Source of the DNA: Anadara kagoshimensis
Taxonomy: Eukaryota > Mollusca > Bivalvia > Arcoida > Arcidae
DNA length: 64,000 bases
Assembly (NCBI GenBank): GCA_021292105.1
Contig: CM037857.1
Location: forward strand, 44,597,901-44,661,900
Direction: 5' to 3'
The position numbers were made by a program, and so were the translations under genes. Of this stretch, positions 59,101-64,000 are shown one piece after another. Each line of letters opens with the position of its first letter. Within the stretch, counting starts at the first letter, position 1. Below the pieces are notes generated by a model. That model had not been told where the DNA came from and ran no database searches. It saw only the letters and a program-made list of their open reading frames with translations.

Positions 59101-60086
59101 TTTTACAAGTGATTGATACACCAGCATACGAATGAACAACGACATATCAATCGGAATATACTAATTAACTGTGAATGTTCTGAAAAAAATATTCAGAATA
59201 AACACCCAAGAAACTCTTTTTTACGATCCTAATAGAAGTTAACGCATTTTACGTTGCTAGTTTTTACTTTATTTTTGGATTGTGATTAGAACATGGACTG
59301 GTATGTTTGTTTTGAACTTTATTTCACTGTAGTAGGATCTATATTCCATAAACGTGTAATAGTCTTACAGACAGAATTATAAGCGGAAAATGAAAATTAT
59401 AGATCATTATTGAACTCTGTCGTATAGTAAACTACGGACAACAAAAATCTTCAAGAATTGGTATGCTGACACTGGGTGTATGTGACCGAGTGAAATATAC
59501 AACAAAATGGGAGGAATAAAGTGTAAATGTAGATTGCATACTTTTGAAACAGTTGGAATGATTCTAGGATCAGATATTGTGCTGATCTACAGAGGTTGAG
59601 TGGAGTGTAGTTATGTTGTTTTACACCCAAATATTCCTTCACTTGTCACAAGATGGTCAGTTTTGAGAAATCACTATTGGTCTGAGAAAAAAAAACCGAC
59701 CTTCAACAAGTAAAGTTGAATATGTCACACTATGATCTCCCCGAATAGGATAATCTGTAAGCCGATACTTTCTATCACTTGGTCAGCGAGACCCCACATC
59801 AAAATTTCTGTTGCACAGAAAATCACTAGGTAACCCCCCGTTCGGTTAAATATCCCTTTTCATGAATAAAATCTTTAGACTTGCATTCTTTCACCAATGA
59901 CAAATGTTTGACATTCACCATGTTTTAATGTATTCATACCAATACTTAAAGTACATAAGAATAAACTATAGAATTAAATATATTTTTTATTTGCAGGTTA
60001 GAGGAATAAACTATATAATGAAACAGATATGTTTTATTTGATTTTATTTGCAGGCATTTCGATGTGAAGAAAAGGGTCAAAAATGA
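44370..60086 (+). CDS. Gene 2: PARP14-like protein with RRM, KH-like and one macro domain, no ART domain
   Basis: Nine exons: 44370-45015, 46474-46754, 46919-47105, 47571-47792, 49806-51101, 51979-52052, 56548-56780, 57624-57845 and 60054-60086. Phases match at every junction. The predicted protein is about 1,064 residues once a missing base in exon 56548-56780 is allowed for. The start sits in ACCATGG with an in-frame stop upstream. Order: lysine-rich tail (1-30), disordered region with tyrosine and proline motifs (30-215), 17-residue repeats (about 245-305), two RRM-like domains (about 318-395 and 403-475), KH-like region (about 490-870), macro domain (about 885-1054), AFRCEEKGQK-stop. In vertebrates PARP14 combines RRM, KH, macro, WWE and ART parts; WWE and ART are missing here. 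By family analogy it would bind nucleic acid and ADP-ribosylated targets, possibly in innate immunity; that is inference. Confidence 0.88.
45024..45184. repeat. (CT)n and (AC)n microsatellites
   Basis: (CT)n at about 45024-45060 and (AC)n at about 45147-45184, in the first intron of gene 2. Both lie in continued open frames past the exon 1 donor and should not be translated. Confidence 0.95.
45365..45440 (-). mobile_element. Possible retroelement 3' end with (AATTG)n tail
   Basis: On the minus strand the sequence ends GAATAAAGTGAATTGAATTG, a short pentamer tail of the kind left by LINE or SINE 3' ends. The body (ACCTCATGTACCACCCTGTG) is not otherwise identified. Confidence 0.4.
45720..45965 (-). 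repeat. Dispersed repeat A, diverged reverse copy
   Basis: Shares AACATGAACTTCCAAGTGAGG, TAGCTAGCTAAATCCGC, GGAACATGGAACTAAGCGAC and GTCAAATATACC blocks with the consensus. Confidence 0.75.
46157..46425 (-). repeat. Dispersed repeat B, reverse copy
   Basis: Reverse-complement partner of 11418-11645, sharing the ATGAAGATT, GAAGTTTTATGACAGTC and GATTTTACACGGACG blocks. It lies about 50 bp before exon 2 of gene 2, as the forward copy lies about 100 bp before an exon of gene 1. Confidence 0.8.
46474..46754 (+). CDS. Gene 2 exon 2: linker with 17-residue repeats
   Basis: The exon runs from acceptor TCGTCAG to donor AAG|GTGAGT. After an acidic start (SDYEEVAEPKTD), the unit KPDNPVTTSETQQNNYN occurs three times with changes (NPVS, IPVTV), plus a partial fourth (KPDSAVK). 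At DNA level this is a 51-bp tandem repeat kept in frame. The segment is hydrophilic and rich in Asn, Gln, Thr and Pro, and probably acts as a flexible spacer whose length could vary between alleles. Confidence 0.88.
46919..47105 (+). CDS. Gene 2 exon 3: RRM-like domain 1, first part
   Basis: Acceptor TCTTATAG, donor ATAG|GTATTT, ending phase 1. It reads ILNGVSKTTNLLCFQKISSE, TTDETLTNYLEVIANKSGYP and GTVVVQFTDD. The layout LLCFQKISSETTDETLTNYLE followed by VVVQF corresponds to the RNP2 strand, helix 1 and RNP1 strand of the RRMs near the PARP14 N-terminus. Aromatic RNA-contacting residues are poorly kept, so RNA binding is uncertain. Confidence 0.82.
47279..47394. repeat. (CA)n(TA)n(TG)n compound microsatellite forming a palindrome
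   Basis: About 13 CA, about 30 TA and about 15 TG dinucleotides follow each other, so the CA and TG arms are reverse complements around an AT core. It is followed by (CT)n at 47445-47519. Both lie in the intron between the two parts of RRM 1. Confidence 0.96.
47571..47792 (+). CDS. Gene 2 exon 4: end of RRM-like 1 and start of RRM-like 2
   Basis: Acceptor ATTATGCAG, donor TCAG|GTAGTT; it enters and leaves in phase 1. It completes RRM 1 (DGFKLSEEMKKRPLHNTVLR) and begins a second unit (NAVVISSEHNMPADDTIRNH, FENDFGHVIALADM, KVITFQDCS). The shared phase of the introns interrupting the two RRMs suggests they arose by duplication. Confidence 0.82.
48182..48319. repeat. 69-bp tandem duplication
   Basis: GATAATACTTAAATCCCTCA at 48182 recurs with small changes at 48251, and the following TTAAAGCACTGATCAA is also duplicated. 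Confidence 0.93.
48573..48610. repeat. (AC)n microsatellite
   Basis: About 18 AC dinucleotides in the intron before the long KH-like exon. Confidence 0.96.
48944..49015. repeat. Perfect hairpin, 26-nt arms and 20-nt loop
   Basis: The arm 48944-48969 contains TTTTAGCGGCAGTTTTATTT and its exact reverse complement is 48990-49015. Outer flanks TACAGTACTGACC and GGTTTACAGTATATT also match weakly in inverted orientation. Likely a foldback or MITE; no target duplication was identified. Confidence 0.85.
49490..49590 (+). repeat. Dispersed repeat A, short fragment
   Basis: CTGGTGAAAGTTCACGTGCT and the TTTTTACTTTGCTT block are recognisable; ends are eroded. Confidence 0.65.
49806..51101 (+). CDS. Gene 2 exon 5: end of RRM-like 2 and KH-like region (432 codons)
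   Basis: The 1,296-nt exon runs from acceptor TTATTGTAG to donor ACAG|GTATTT. It finishes RRM 2 (VAKRICCKSSHTVTGTVLTV) and continues with alpha/beta units of the PARP14 KH-like type, such as KLVRLLNDKLREDFAKISVD, then VVKKWKKCLDDLTIKEEL and SLNIVGLKQSVQKVLLDLKT; later HIGLLEADGVISVVKAVENV, then IVIKGGQPNIDSAEKHIRNA. The I-V-I-x-G or L-N-I-V-G strand followed by an amphipathic helix is the visible signature; I can place at least four units but not their exact limits. No GxxG loop of classical KH domains is evident, so nucleic-acid binding is unproven. The frame is fully open. Confidence 0.88.
51135..51375 (-). repeat. Dispersed repeat D, reverse copy
   Basis: CACTAGACGGTCGTTTCAGA, CCTCATCAGTATAGCTCGGA and TAGACAATAGTATGTTTC occur in reverse order and orientation to the copy at 55975-56225, and in the same orientation as the copy at about 61700-62010. 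Confidence 0.75.
51979..52052 (+). CDS. Gene 2 exon 6: start of the macro domain
   Basis: The 74-nt exon runs from acceptor TCTTTCAG to donor AAAAAA|GTAAGT. It completes a GAG codon and reads EKNAFVTAKRKIKVIIEEMP then LTKKK. VIIEEMPLTKKK is the counterpart of VIIEGISLPDKK in gene 1, and entry and exit phases are identical. Confidence 0.82.
52115..52245 (+). repeat. Dispersed repeat A, fragment
   Basis: GTGCTTACCCTTCCGTAGCA, CTCCTGGTGGGATTTCACGT and GGACATGAATTGGTATGTTT are present. Confidence 0.8.
52805..53055 (+). repeat. Dispersed repeat A, good copy
   Basis: Contains TTTGATGTCTCTGTGTCCAG, CCTGGATATATTTGACCTCC, TAGCTAGCTAAACAG, CCAGAGCACCCGGCCTGACT and CTTCTGGATTGTGATTCGGA in consensus order. 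Confidence 0.9.
53059..54522. mobile_element. Element with AGCTCACCTG/CAGGTGAGCG ends and a 145-bp internal tandem repeat
   Basis: The left end AGCTCACCTGAGCC, itself foldback with GGCTCAAGTGAGCT, is matched at the right by CAGGTGAGCG near 54490 followed by GGCCCATGGGCC. Near the left lies a (GTC)n run (53117-53155). From about 53617 to 54425 a 145-bp unit repeats about 5.5 times, each with ATCTCGAAAACTATAAAC and GGTTCAAAGGTCAAGGTCAC. Elements with this general design are, to my knowledge, common in mollusc genomes. No transposase is seen. Confidence 0.75.
54605..54905. repeat. 57-bp tandem repeat, about 5 copies
   Basis: CAAGTATTCGGCGGCCCATT recurs at 54605, 54662, 54719, 54797 and 54854. 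The 78-bp step reflects a 21-bp partial duplication. As 57 is a multiple of three, a 107-codon open frame with a 19-residue period results. It lies in the large intron before the second macro exon and has no splice-site or domain support as coding. Confidence 0.92.
55136..55383. mobile_element. 248-bp MITE with 34-bp inverted ends
   Basis: AGGCAAACAACATTGACCTG at the left (arm 55136-55169) is inverted at 55350-55383 with only two mismatches in 34 positions; the arms share CCTGTCCGCTTGACCTTT. There is no coding content, and no clear flanking duplication. Confidence 0.85.
55610..55795 (-). repeat. Dispersed repeat A, reverse copy
   Basis: Contains AACATACTAATCCTTGTCCG, ATCACAATCCCAAAGCAAAG, GTGAACTTCTACTTAGGAAG and GTAAGCACCTCCTGTTTAGG in consensus order. 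Confidence 0.85.
55975..56225 (+). repeat. Dispersed repeat D, forward copy
   Basis: Runs from GGAATATACTATTGTCTAAA to GGTCTTCTAGTGTTG and includes TTTTGGTCCAAGCACTAAAG. It is the most complete forward member of the family. Confidence 0.75.
56548..56780 (+). CDS. Gene 2 exon 7: central part of the macro domain, frameshifted
   Basis: The exon runs from acceptor CATTGTAG to donor AAG|GTAAAA. It opens VDVMSCVAPLDLDFHTDNFS then GQFLKMGG, and continues one frame over as MVEEDCKNKYPNGIVLGQIA, then LPCSQLYIGYLPQYRRNHEI and AEK. At 233 nt it is one base short of 234. The shift falls in GATGGGGGGAAAATGG (about 56621-56636), a G6-A4 homopolymer pair where sequencing errors are likely. The domain lacks the Asn typical of active macro hydrolases after the first strand (SCVA instead of VNAA). 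Confidence 0.82.
57165..57460 (-). mobile_element. tRNA-derived SINE, old reverse copy
   Basis: Read on the minus strand, it begins with a tRNA-like head (ATCAATTGGTAGAGTAC, then GGTCGTGGGTTCAAAAC), continues through the AAACACTCGGC-type body and ends near TTGACTGGGACGTAAAACCC. It is more diverged than the copies at 24031 and 27347. Confidence 0.75.
57624..57845 (+). CDS. Gene 2 exon 8: C-terminal part of the macro domain
   Basis: A 222-nt, phase-0 exon between acceptor CATTTAG and donor CAG|GTAAAG. It reads ALTNFVFGCLNMSSKHGHST, IAFPSLGTGNGGYPHSVVAK and ends FFVILPSDKESLQ. The phosphate loop GTGNGGYP is intact. Confidence 0.93.
57905..58045 (-). repeat. Dispersed repeat A, partially duplicated reverse copy
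   Basis: ATACCAATCCATATCCAAAC and ATATCAATCCATGTCTAAAC are two successive versions of the same block, followed by GAACTTCCACCAGGGAAGTG. Confidence 0.8.
58134..59089. mobile_element. 956-bp non-autonomous element with 24-bp perfect inverted ends
   Basis: ACAAAGAGGTATGGCGGGTT plus TGAT at 58134-58157 is the exact reverse complement of 59066-59089. The inside has no transposase; it holds a tRNA-like sequence at 58581-58653 on the minus strand. No flanking duplication is obvious, so the boundaries could extend slightly further. It lies in the last intron of gene 2. Confidence 0.8.
58581..58653 (-). pseudogene. tRNA-like sequence (tRNA pseudogene or SINE head)
   Basis: On the minus strand the 73 nt have an A-box-like TTAGTTCAGGGGGTAGCG, a perfect T arm (ATGGG, TTCAAAT, CCCAT) with B box GGGTTCAAATCCC, and a T-rich stretch (TCTTTTTAT) right after the 3' end that could stop RNA polymerase III. 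The acceptor ends pair poorly (GCTGTGG against CCGGATA) and the anticodon stem is weak, so it is probably not a working tRNA. It could still be transcribed. Confidence 0.6.
59235..59320 (+). repeat. Dispersed repeat A, terminal fragment
   Basis: Only the TTTTTGGATTGTGATTAGAA and CTGGTATGTTTGTTTTG end is present. Confidence 0.65.
60054..60086 (+). CDS. Gene 2 terminal exon: AFRCEEKGQK-stop
   Basis: After acceptor TTTATTTGCAG the phase-0 exon reads AFRCEEKGQK then TGA, paralleling AFCVEHNAQK-stop of gene 1. A second, near-identical acceptor (TTTATTTGCAG, ending at about 59997) lies 56 bp upstream and would give VRGINYIMKQICFI-stop instead. The paralogue match favours the downstream site, but alternative splicing is possible. 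Confidence 0.78.
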   Translation, partial: AFRCEEKGQK

Positions 60087-60520
60087 AGTAATAAAGAAGA
60101 TTGTTTTTTACTTTATATAGATTAAGATGAACGTGTAAATTATTATTAAAAGCATCCATTCTTGCCTTTTGAATTATGACAATGTTTAATCAAACTTCCA
60201 ATTGGCTTAAGTATGAAGGCAAATATGACGGGTACCAATTTGTTTCAGAAGATGGAGGTGCAGGAAAACAAGATGAGATGCCACATTATCACACTTCTTC
60301 TTCCTATCTTGCTCAGTCTGTTTCAATCGTTTCTTTCATTTTACAAGCGCATTCTGTAGCAGCCACAGGTCACTTACTTTTTTTGAACTCTTTAACGAGC
60401 ACTGAGAAACGAGACCTCGGTTTTGAGACTAATCCGAAAGAACATTTGTATGACAGTAAAAATGATTTTTTCCTGCTTTTTTGTAAAGATGATTTATAGA
60501 ATAAAGCCGTTTTGTATATC
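60087..60520 (+). other. Probable 3' UTR of gene 2
   Basis: It extends from the TGA to polyadenylation signal AATAAA at 60500-60505; an earlier AATAAA occurs at about 60091. A 107-codon open stretch (60176-60499, starting MTMFNQTSNWLKYEGKYDGY) lies within it. It has no domain I know, and I leave it as a possible but unsupported small open frame. Confidence 0.55.
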
Positions 60521-61699
60521 CATAATAAATCATAACTAGAATAGACACCGATGAAACCCATTATTTAAATGTTCTATAAATATATATAAATAGTAGTTTG
60601 ATATTTATCATGTGAAGTGAACAATAAATCGGAATTCTGACCTCTCTAAATTTGACAACAGTGTTTGAATATACCTTTATGAAATGCATATTATTTGCTC
60701 AATAAATATTATTATGGCATTGTATTACGAATTTACATTTTTACATACAACCGATATGTTTAATTTGTTATCATAAAGATATGCTTTGGACTACGATTAT
60801 TTATTAATTATTTTCTATGTAAAATGTAACTTCAAGACCACCATAGTTTTTAAGGGTTATATCTTAGTTTACATATGTATTATAAACTCTGCTTTTTTGA
60901 AATATGTATTTGTATAATCATAATTAAACTAACAATTTAGTTTTAATTTTATTTATAAGAGACATACTTGTTAACTAACTTCTTTTTTCATAATGTGAGA
61001 CATCTAAATTTTAACTTCTTCATCATGACATCTTAACATTTGATGAAACTGAAAAAGTTTAATTTTATAAACCAAAGGTAGACTGAATACACTGTATGAA
61101 TGGCCATCAGTTTGGAATCAATATCAATGATGGTAAATTTCTTTACTAACATTTCAACAGGCTGGATCATTTTGTTTTATCCATAAAATTATGACTTTTG
61201 GAGAAAAAATACACCACCATACAAATAGTCCTGTATGAAGCACTTTATATCGATTACAACAGGAAAATTACTGGATAAGAGAACTAGGCACTGCTTCGCC
61301 ATATGGATGCAATGACAAAATTGTAAACGCAGTAAACCTATCAAGTCCGGGTTGTTACAATGTAAATGTTTTACAACTGTTCAAGAAAAATACATGCGAC
61401 AATAGAAGCCATGGACATCGACGTTACAACAAACCCATTATCCATGTTGTTAGTTCTTCTAATCTTTTTCTATTCCTGCAGAATCCTCTCGTACTTAAAC
61501 TCTACTCTTTACCACTATTCCATCTTAGACAGTTACTATAAGAGTGCATAACTAAAACCACTATAGATTCTAATATACCAGAATATAAACCTATAATCAT
61601 GGATATTGCATTTAACAGAATTGTTAAATCTGCTCGGGAAAACGATATTTAAAACTAAAGCGTGCTAACAAGGACATAGATGCTATAAACATTTCTAAT
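60521..61699. other. AT-rich intergenic stretch
   Basis: No gene, RNA or repeat recognised. Confidence 0.55.
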
Positions 61700-62010
61700 A
61701 CAGTTCCTCATCAGCAGTGTCATGTGCTGTTTTTGAATTTCTATTAAAATAATGCATTCAAAAATAGCACATGACAACTACTTTTGAATTATATCAAGTT
61801 ATTTCATAAAAATTCAAAAGTAGCACATGACAGCAGTGTTCCGCCAAAATTGTGAAACAAAATTGTTCTCAGGAAACAATATTCAAAGGGCGCGAAATAT
61901 ATTTTACCAAATTAAGCTAAGGATATACTTTGCATGAGGGGGTAATTTTTATGAGGAATTTAAAATTTTAAATAGCGGCAAAGTTAGACAATAGTGTGTT
62001 TCCTACAACA
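61700..62010 (-). repeat. Dispersed repeat D, reverse copy carrying a nested hairpin
   Basis: CAGTTCCTCATCAG at the left and TTCCGCCAAAATTGTGAAAC to TTAGACAATAGTGTGTTTCC at the right belong to repeat D; between them lies the hairpin 61718-61832. Confidence 0.75.
61718..61832. mobile_element. Double-hairpin MITE with GCAG target duplication
   Basis: TGTCATGTGCTGTTTTTGAA pairs with TTCAAAAATAGCACATGACA. A second half, ACTACTTTTGAATT with AATTCAAAAGTAGCACATGA, follows. GCAG flanks both sides (61714-61717, 61833-61836). Same family as 11331-11391. Confidence 0.78.
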
Positions 62011-62550
62011 CCAAATAGTTGCCTAAATTAGGAAATGTGGAACTGGACACATTATTCGACTGGATTAAATTTGTAAGGTCTTTTATTAAAACATTCCTAA
62101 AGGACATCCACAACAAATAAACCACTGGGTACAAACTGGGCACCATTGCTTGCGGATTCATGAAGCAGAATTTATGCAGAACCAAATTATTCAACTCCAC
62201 ATGAAGATGTATAGATGACGTTCTGTCGCTTAACAATCCTAAATGGAGACTATGTAAATGCCATCTATCCTAGTGAATTTGAGATAAAATATATAATATA
62301 CGTATACTGCATTCAAACTTTTCTTAAACGATTCATTTTAATCTATATAATAATTTTCATCTGATTTCTAGGTTGTTCTTCAAAAAACTTTTTAGGCTCT
62401 CAGTAGAGAGTTTCACTGTTAGATTTTTATGGTGAATAATAACAACTTTCCTTTTAGTATATTTTATTTGGAATCCGTATGGAGCTAGAAAAATAACCCG
62501 AATCCCTGTTCAGCACTAGATAGTTAAGATGTCATTTTGTCTTTATTGAC

Positions 62551-63355
62551 TACGGAAGCCATGAGGGGACCTTCTGACTTCTGATTTCTTAAATCATATT
62601 GTGATAAAACCAAACCATATAAAGATAAAACAAAATCATGTAATGATAAATTCAAATAATCTAATGATAAAACCAAACCATTTAATGGCAAAACCAAATC
62701 ATATATTATAACCAAATAATATAAAGGTAAATCCAAATAAAACAATGACAAAACCATATAATATAATGAAAAAATGAATGCATATAGTCTTTTTAATGTC
62801 ATGTGTGACAGCTGCGGCGTTCCATAGTAATACTGCTTTTTATTAATTTCTTTTATCAAATGTTTTATAATAAAAAGTCCAGATCTGGAGTCTTTTACAC
62901 GCACAGAGGGAGGCCTTCTCTGTAAACTGGGCGTCGGCTTATTTAGCTCTGTTTAAGACTTCCTTCCTGTCCGTCGAACTGTTAAAGAAAAAATTGACTA
63001 TTTGAATATACTAGTAAATCATTGATTTATTATAATAAACAAAAAATTATTTCATTATTAACTGAATGTTGACTTCCGACTGTTGATATCTGTTAACATA
63101 ACTATTGACTGTTGACGACTGTTAACTACGGAAGCCGTGTTGTTTTATTTGGATTTACCTTTATATTATTTGGTTTTAATATATGATTTGGTTTTGCCAT
63201 TAAATGTTTTGGTTTTATTATTAGATTATTTGAATTTATCATTACATGATTTTGTTTTATCTTTATATGGTTTGGTTTTATCATAATATGATTTAAGAAA
63301 TCAGAAGTAAGAAGTCAGAAGTGAGAAGTCAGAAGGTCCCCTCACGGCTTCCGTA
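62551..63355. mobile_element. 805-bp inverted-repeat element with 6-bp ATTGAC duplication
   Basis: TACGGAAGCC at 62551 and GGCTTCCGTA ending at 63355 bound two arms of about 200 bp that are reverse complements with few differences (for example TAATGGCAAAACCAAATCAT against ATGATTTGGTTTTGCCATTA). ATTGAC occurs directly on both outer sides (62545-62550 and 63356-63361). The right arm is itself bounded by TACGGAAGCCGTG (63127-63139) and CACGGCTTCCGTA (63343-63355), so a 229-bp unit may be the basic element, here present as an inverted pair. No transposase. Confidence 0.88.
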
Positions 63356-63361
63356 ATTGAC

Positions 63362-64000
63362 TTCATGATTACTATTTCTTTGTTTTATATAAATGACTTT
63401 GATGGTGATGTCCAATTAAGTGTCAGTGTATCAAACACTTTGTCTCAAAATCACCATCACTTAAATGGCACTGGCAGATCACCATGTGTGAACGTTTATC
63501 AGTTCACTTGCTGAAGGTCAATAATGTTCTCTGGATATTTTGGTTTCCTATATCATCCAATAAATGAGCGCCTTCATATAACAGAATAAAATTTTCATTT
63601 ATTAAGTCATTCCATTCAATTATAACATAACAAATTTGAAATAAGCAGTAAATATTTATTTTATCTTGATAATTTATAACTCACATCTGTGTACACAGCA
63701 TACATGCCTTAAGCTGTATAATTGATTCCACATGGGACAATTTTGAGTCACATATAACACAAGGCTTTTATTCTAACAATAATAATGTATTTTAATACAA
63801 TTCACACAATTAAAACTGTTACAATATATAAAAGCATAACAAACAACTTATAAATTAATTCAATAACAAAAATTACATTCAATAACACAAAGTAAAAATA
63901 AATTAATAAATTAAATATTGTAGTTATAAACATAATCTAAATGGTATATAAGTTATGATTTACAGCATTTATAAAAATATATAAAGTTTAATGAAAACAT
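63362..64000. other. AT-rich intergenic end of window
   Basis: No gene or repeat recognised. Confidence 0.5.

Noticed and set aside
60176..60499. Separate small gene of 107 codons after gene 2
   Set aside because: It lies within the likely 3' UTR, ends just before the polyadenylation signal, and shows no domain, signal peptide or splice support; noted only as a possibility.

Overview
The window reads as nuclear DNA of a multicellular animal, most likely a bivalve mollusc. It is strongly AT-rich, has spliceosomal introns with clean GT/AG ends, and is loaded with tRNA-derived SINEs, a decayed mariner, foldback elements and tandem arrays. The only convincing protein-coding content is two PARP14-like genes on the + strand, a family known to be expanded in bivalves. 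The organism call is an inference from gene family and repeat content.

Gene 1 (1476-19988) enters the window with its 5' end missing. Eight exons encode two consecutive macro domains and a short final exon ending AFCVEHNAQK-stop. Gene 2 (44370-60086) appears complete. Nine exons encode about 1,064 residues once one single-base frameshift is allowed for: a lysine-rich, tyrosine- and proline-motif-rich N-terminus, a small repeat domain, two RRM-like domains, a long KH-like region, one macro domain, and a final exon ending AFRCEEKGQK-stop. Neither gene carries the C-terminal ADP-ribosyltransferase domain typical of PARP14. Both look like readers or scaffolds for ADP-ribose rather than enzymes that write it. 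The macro domains are built from a repeated exon cassette (71, about 234, 222 and 33-34 nt) with conserved phases.

Layout: 1-857, a 48-bp tandem array; 858-19988, gene 1, whose introns hold a split 28-bp array (12.2-16.65 kb), a perfect 67-bp palindrome and a dead mariner; 20.0-27.8 kb, intergenic repeats (LINE fragment, SINEs, 29-bp array, foldback); 27.86-44.01 kb, a 58-bp satellite of roughly 260 copies with a 1,000-N gap and a higher-order period of about 1.07-1.17 kb; 44.02-44.25 kb, a MITE; 44.37-60.09 kb, gene 2; 60.1-64.0 kb, intergenic DNA with a large inverted-repeat element bounded by the 6-bp duplication ATTGAC.

The most notable observations are the paired PARP14-like genes that stop right after a macro domain, the repeated macro exon cassette, a one-base frameshift in the same exon of all three macro domains, and the satellite with higher-order structure lying between the two paralogues. 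Everything here comes from reading the sequence; no database search or alignment was run.
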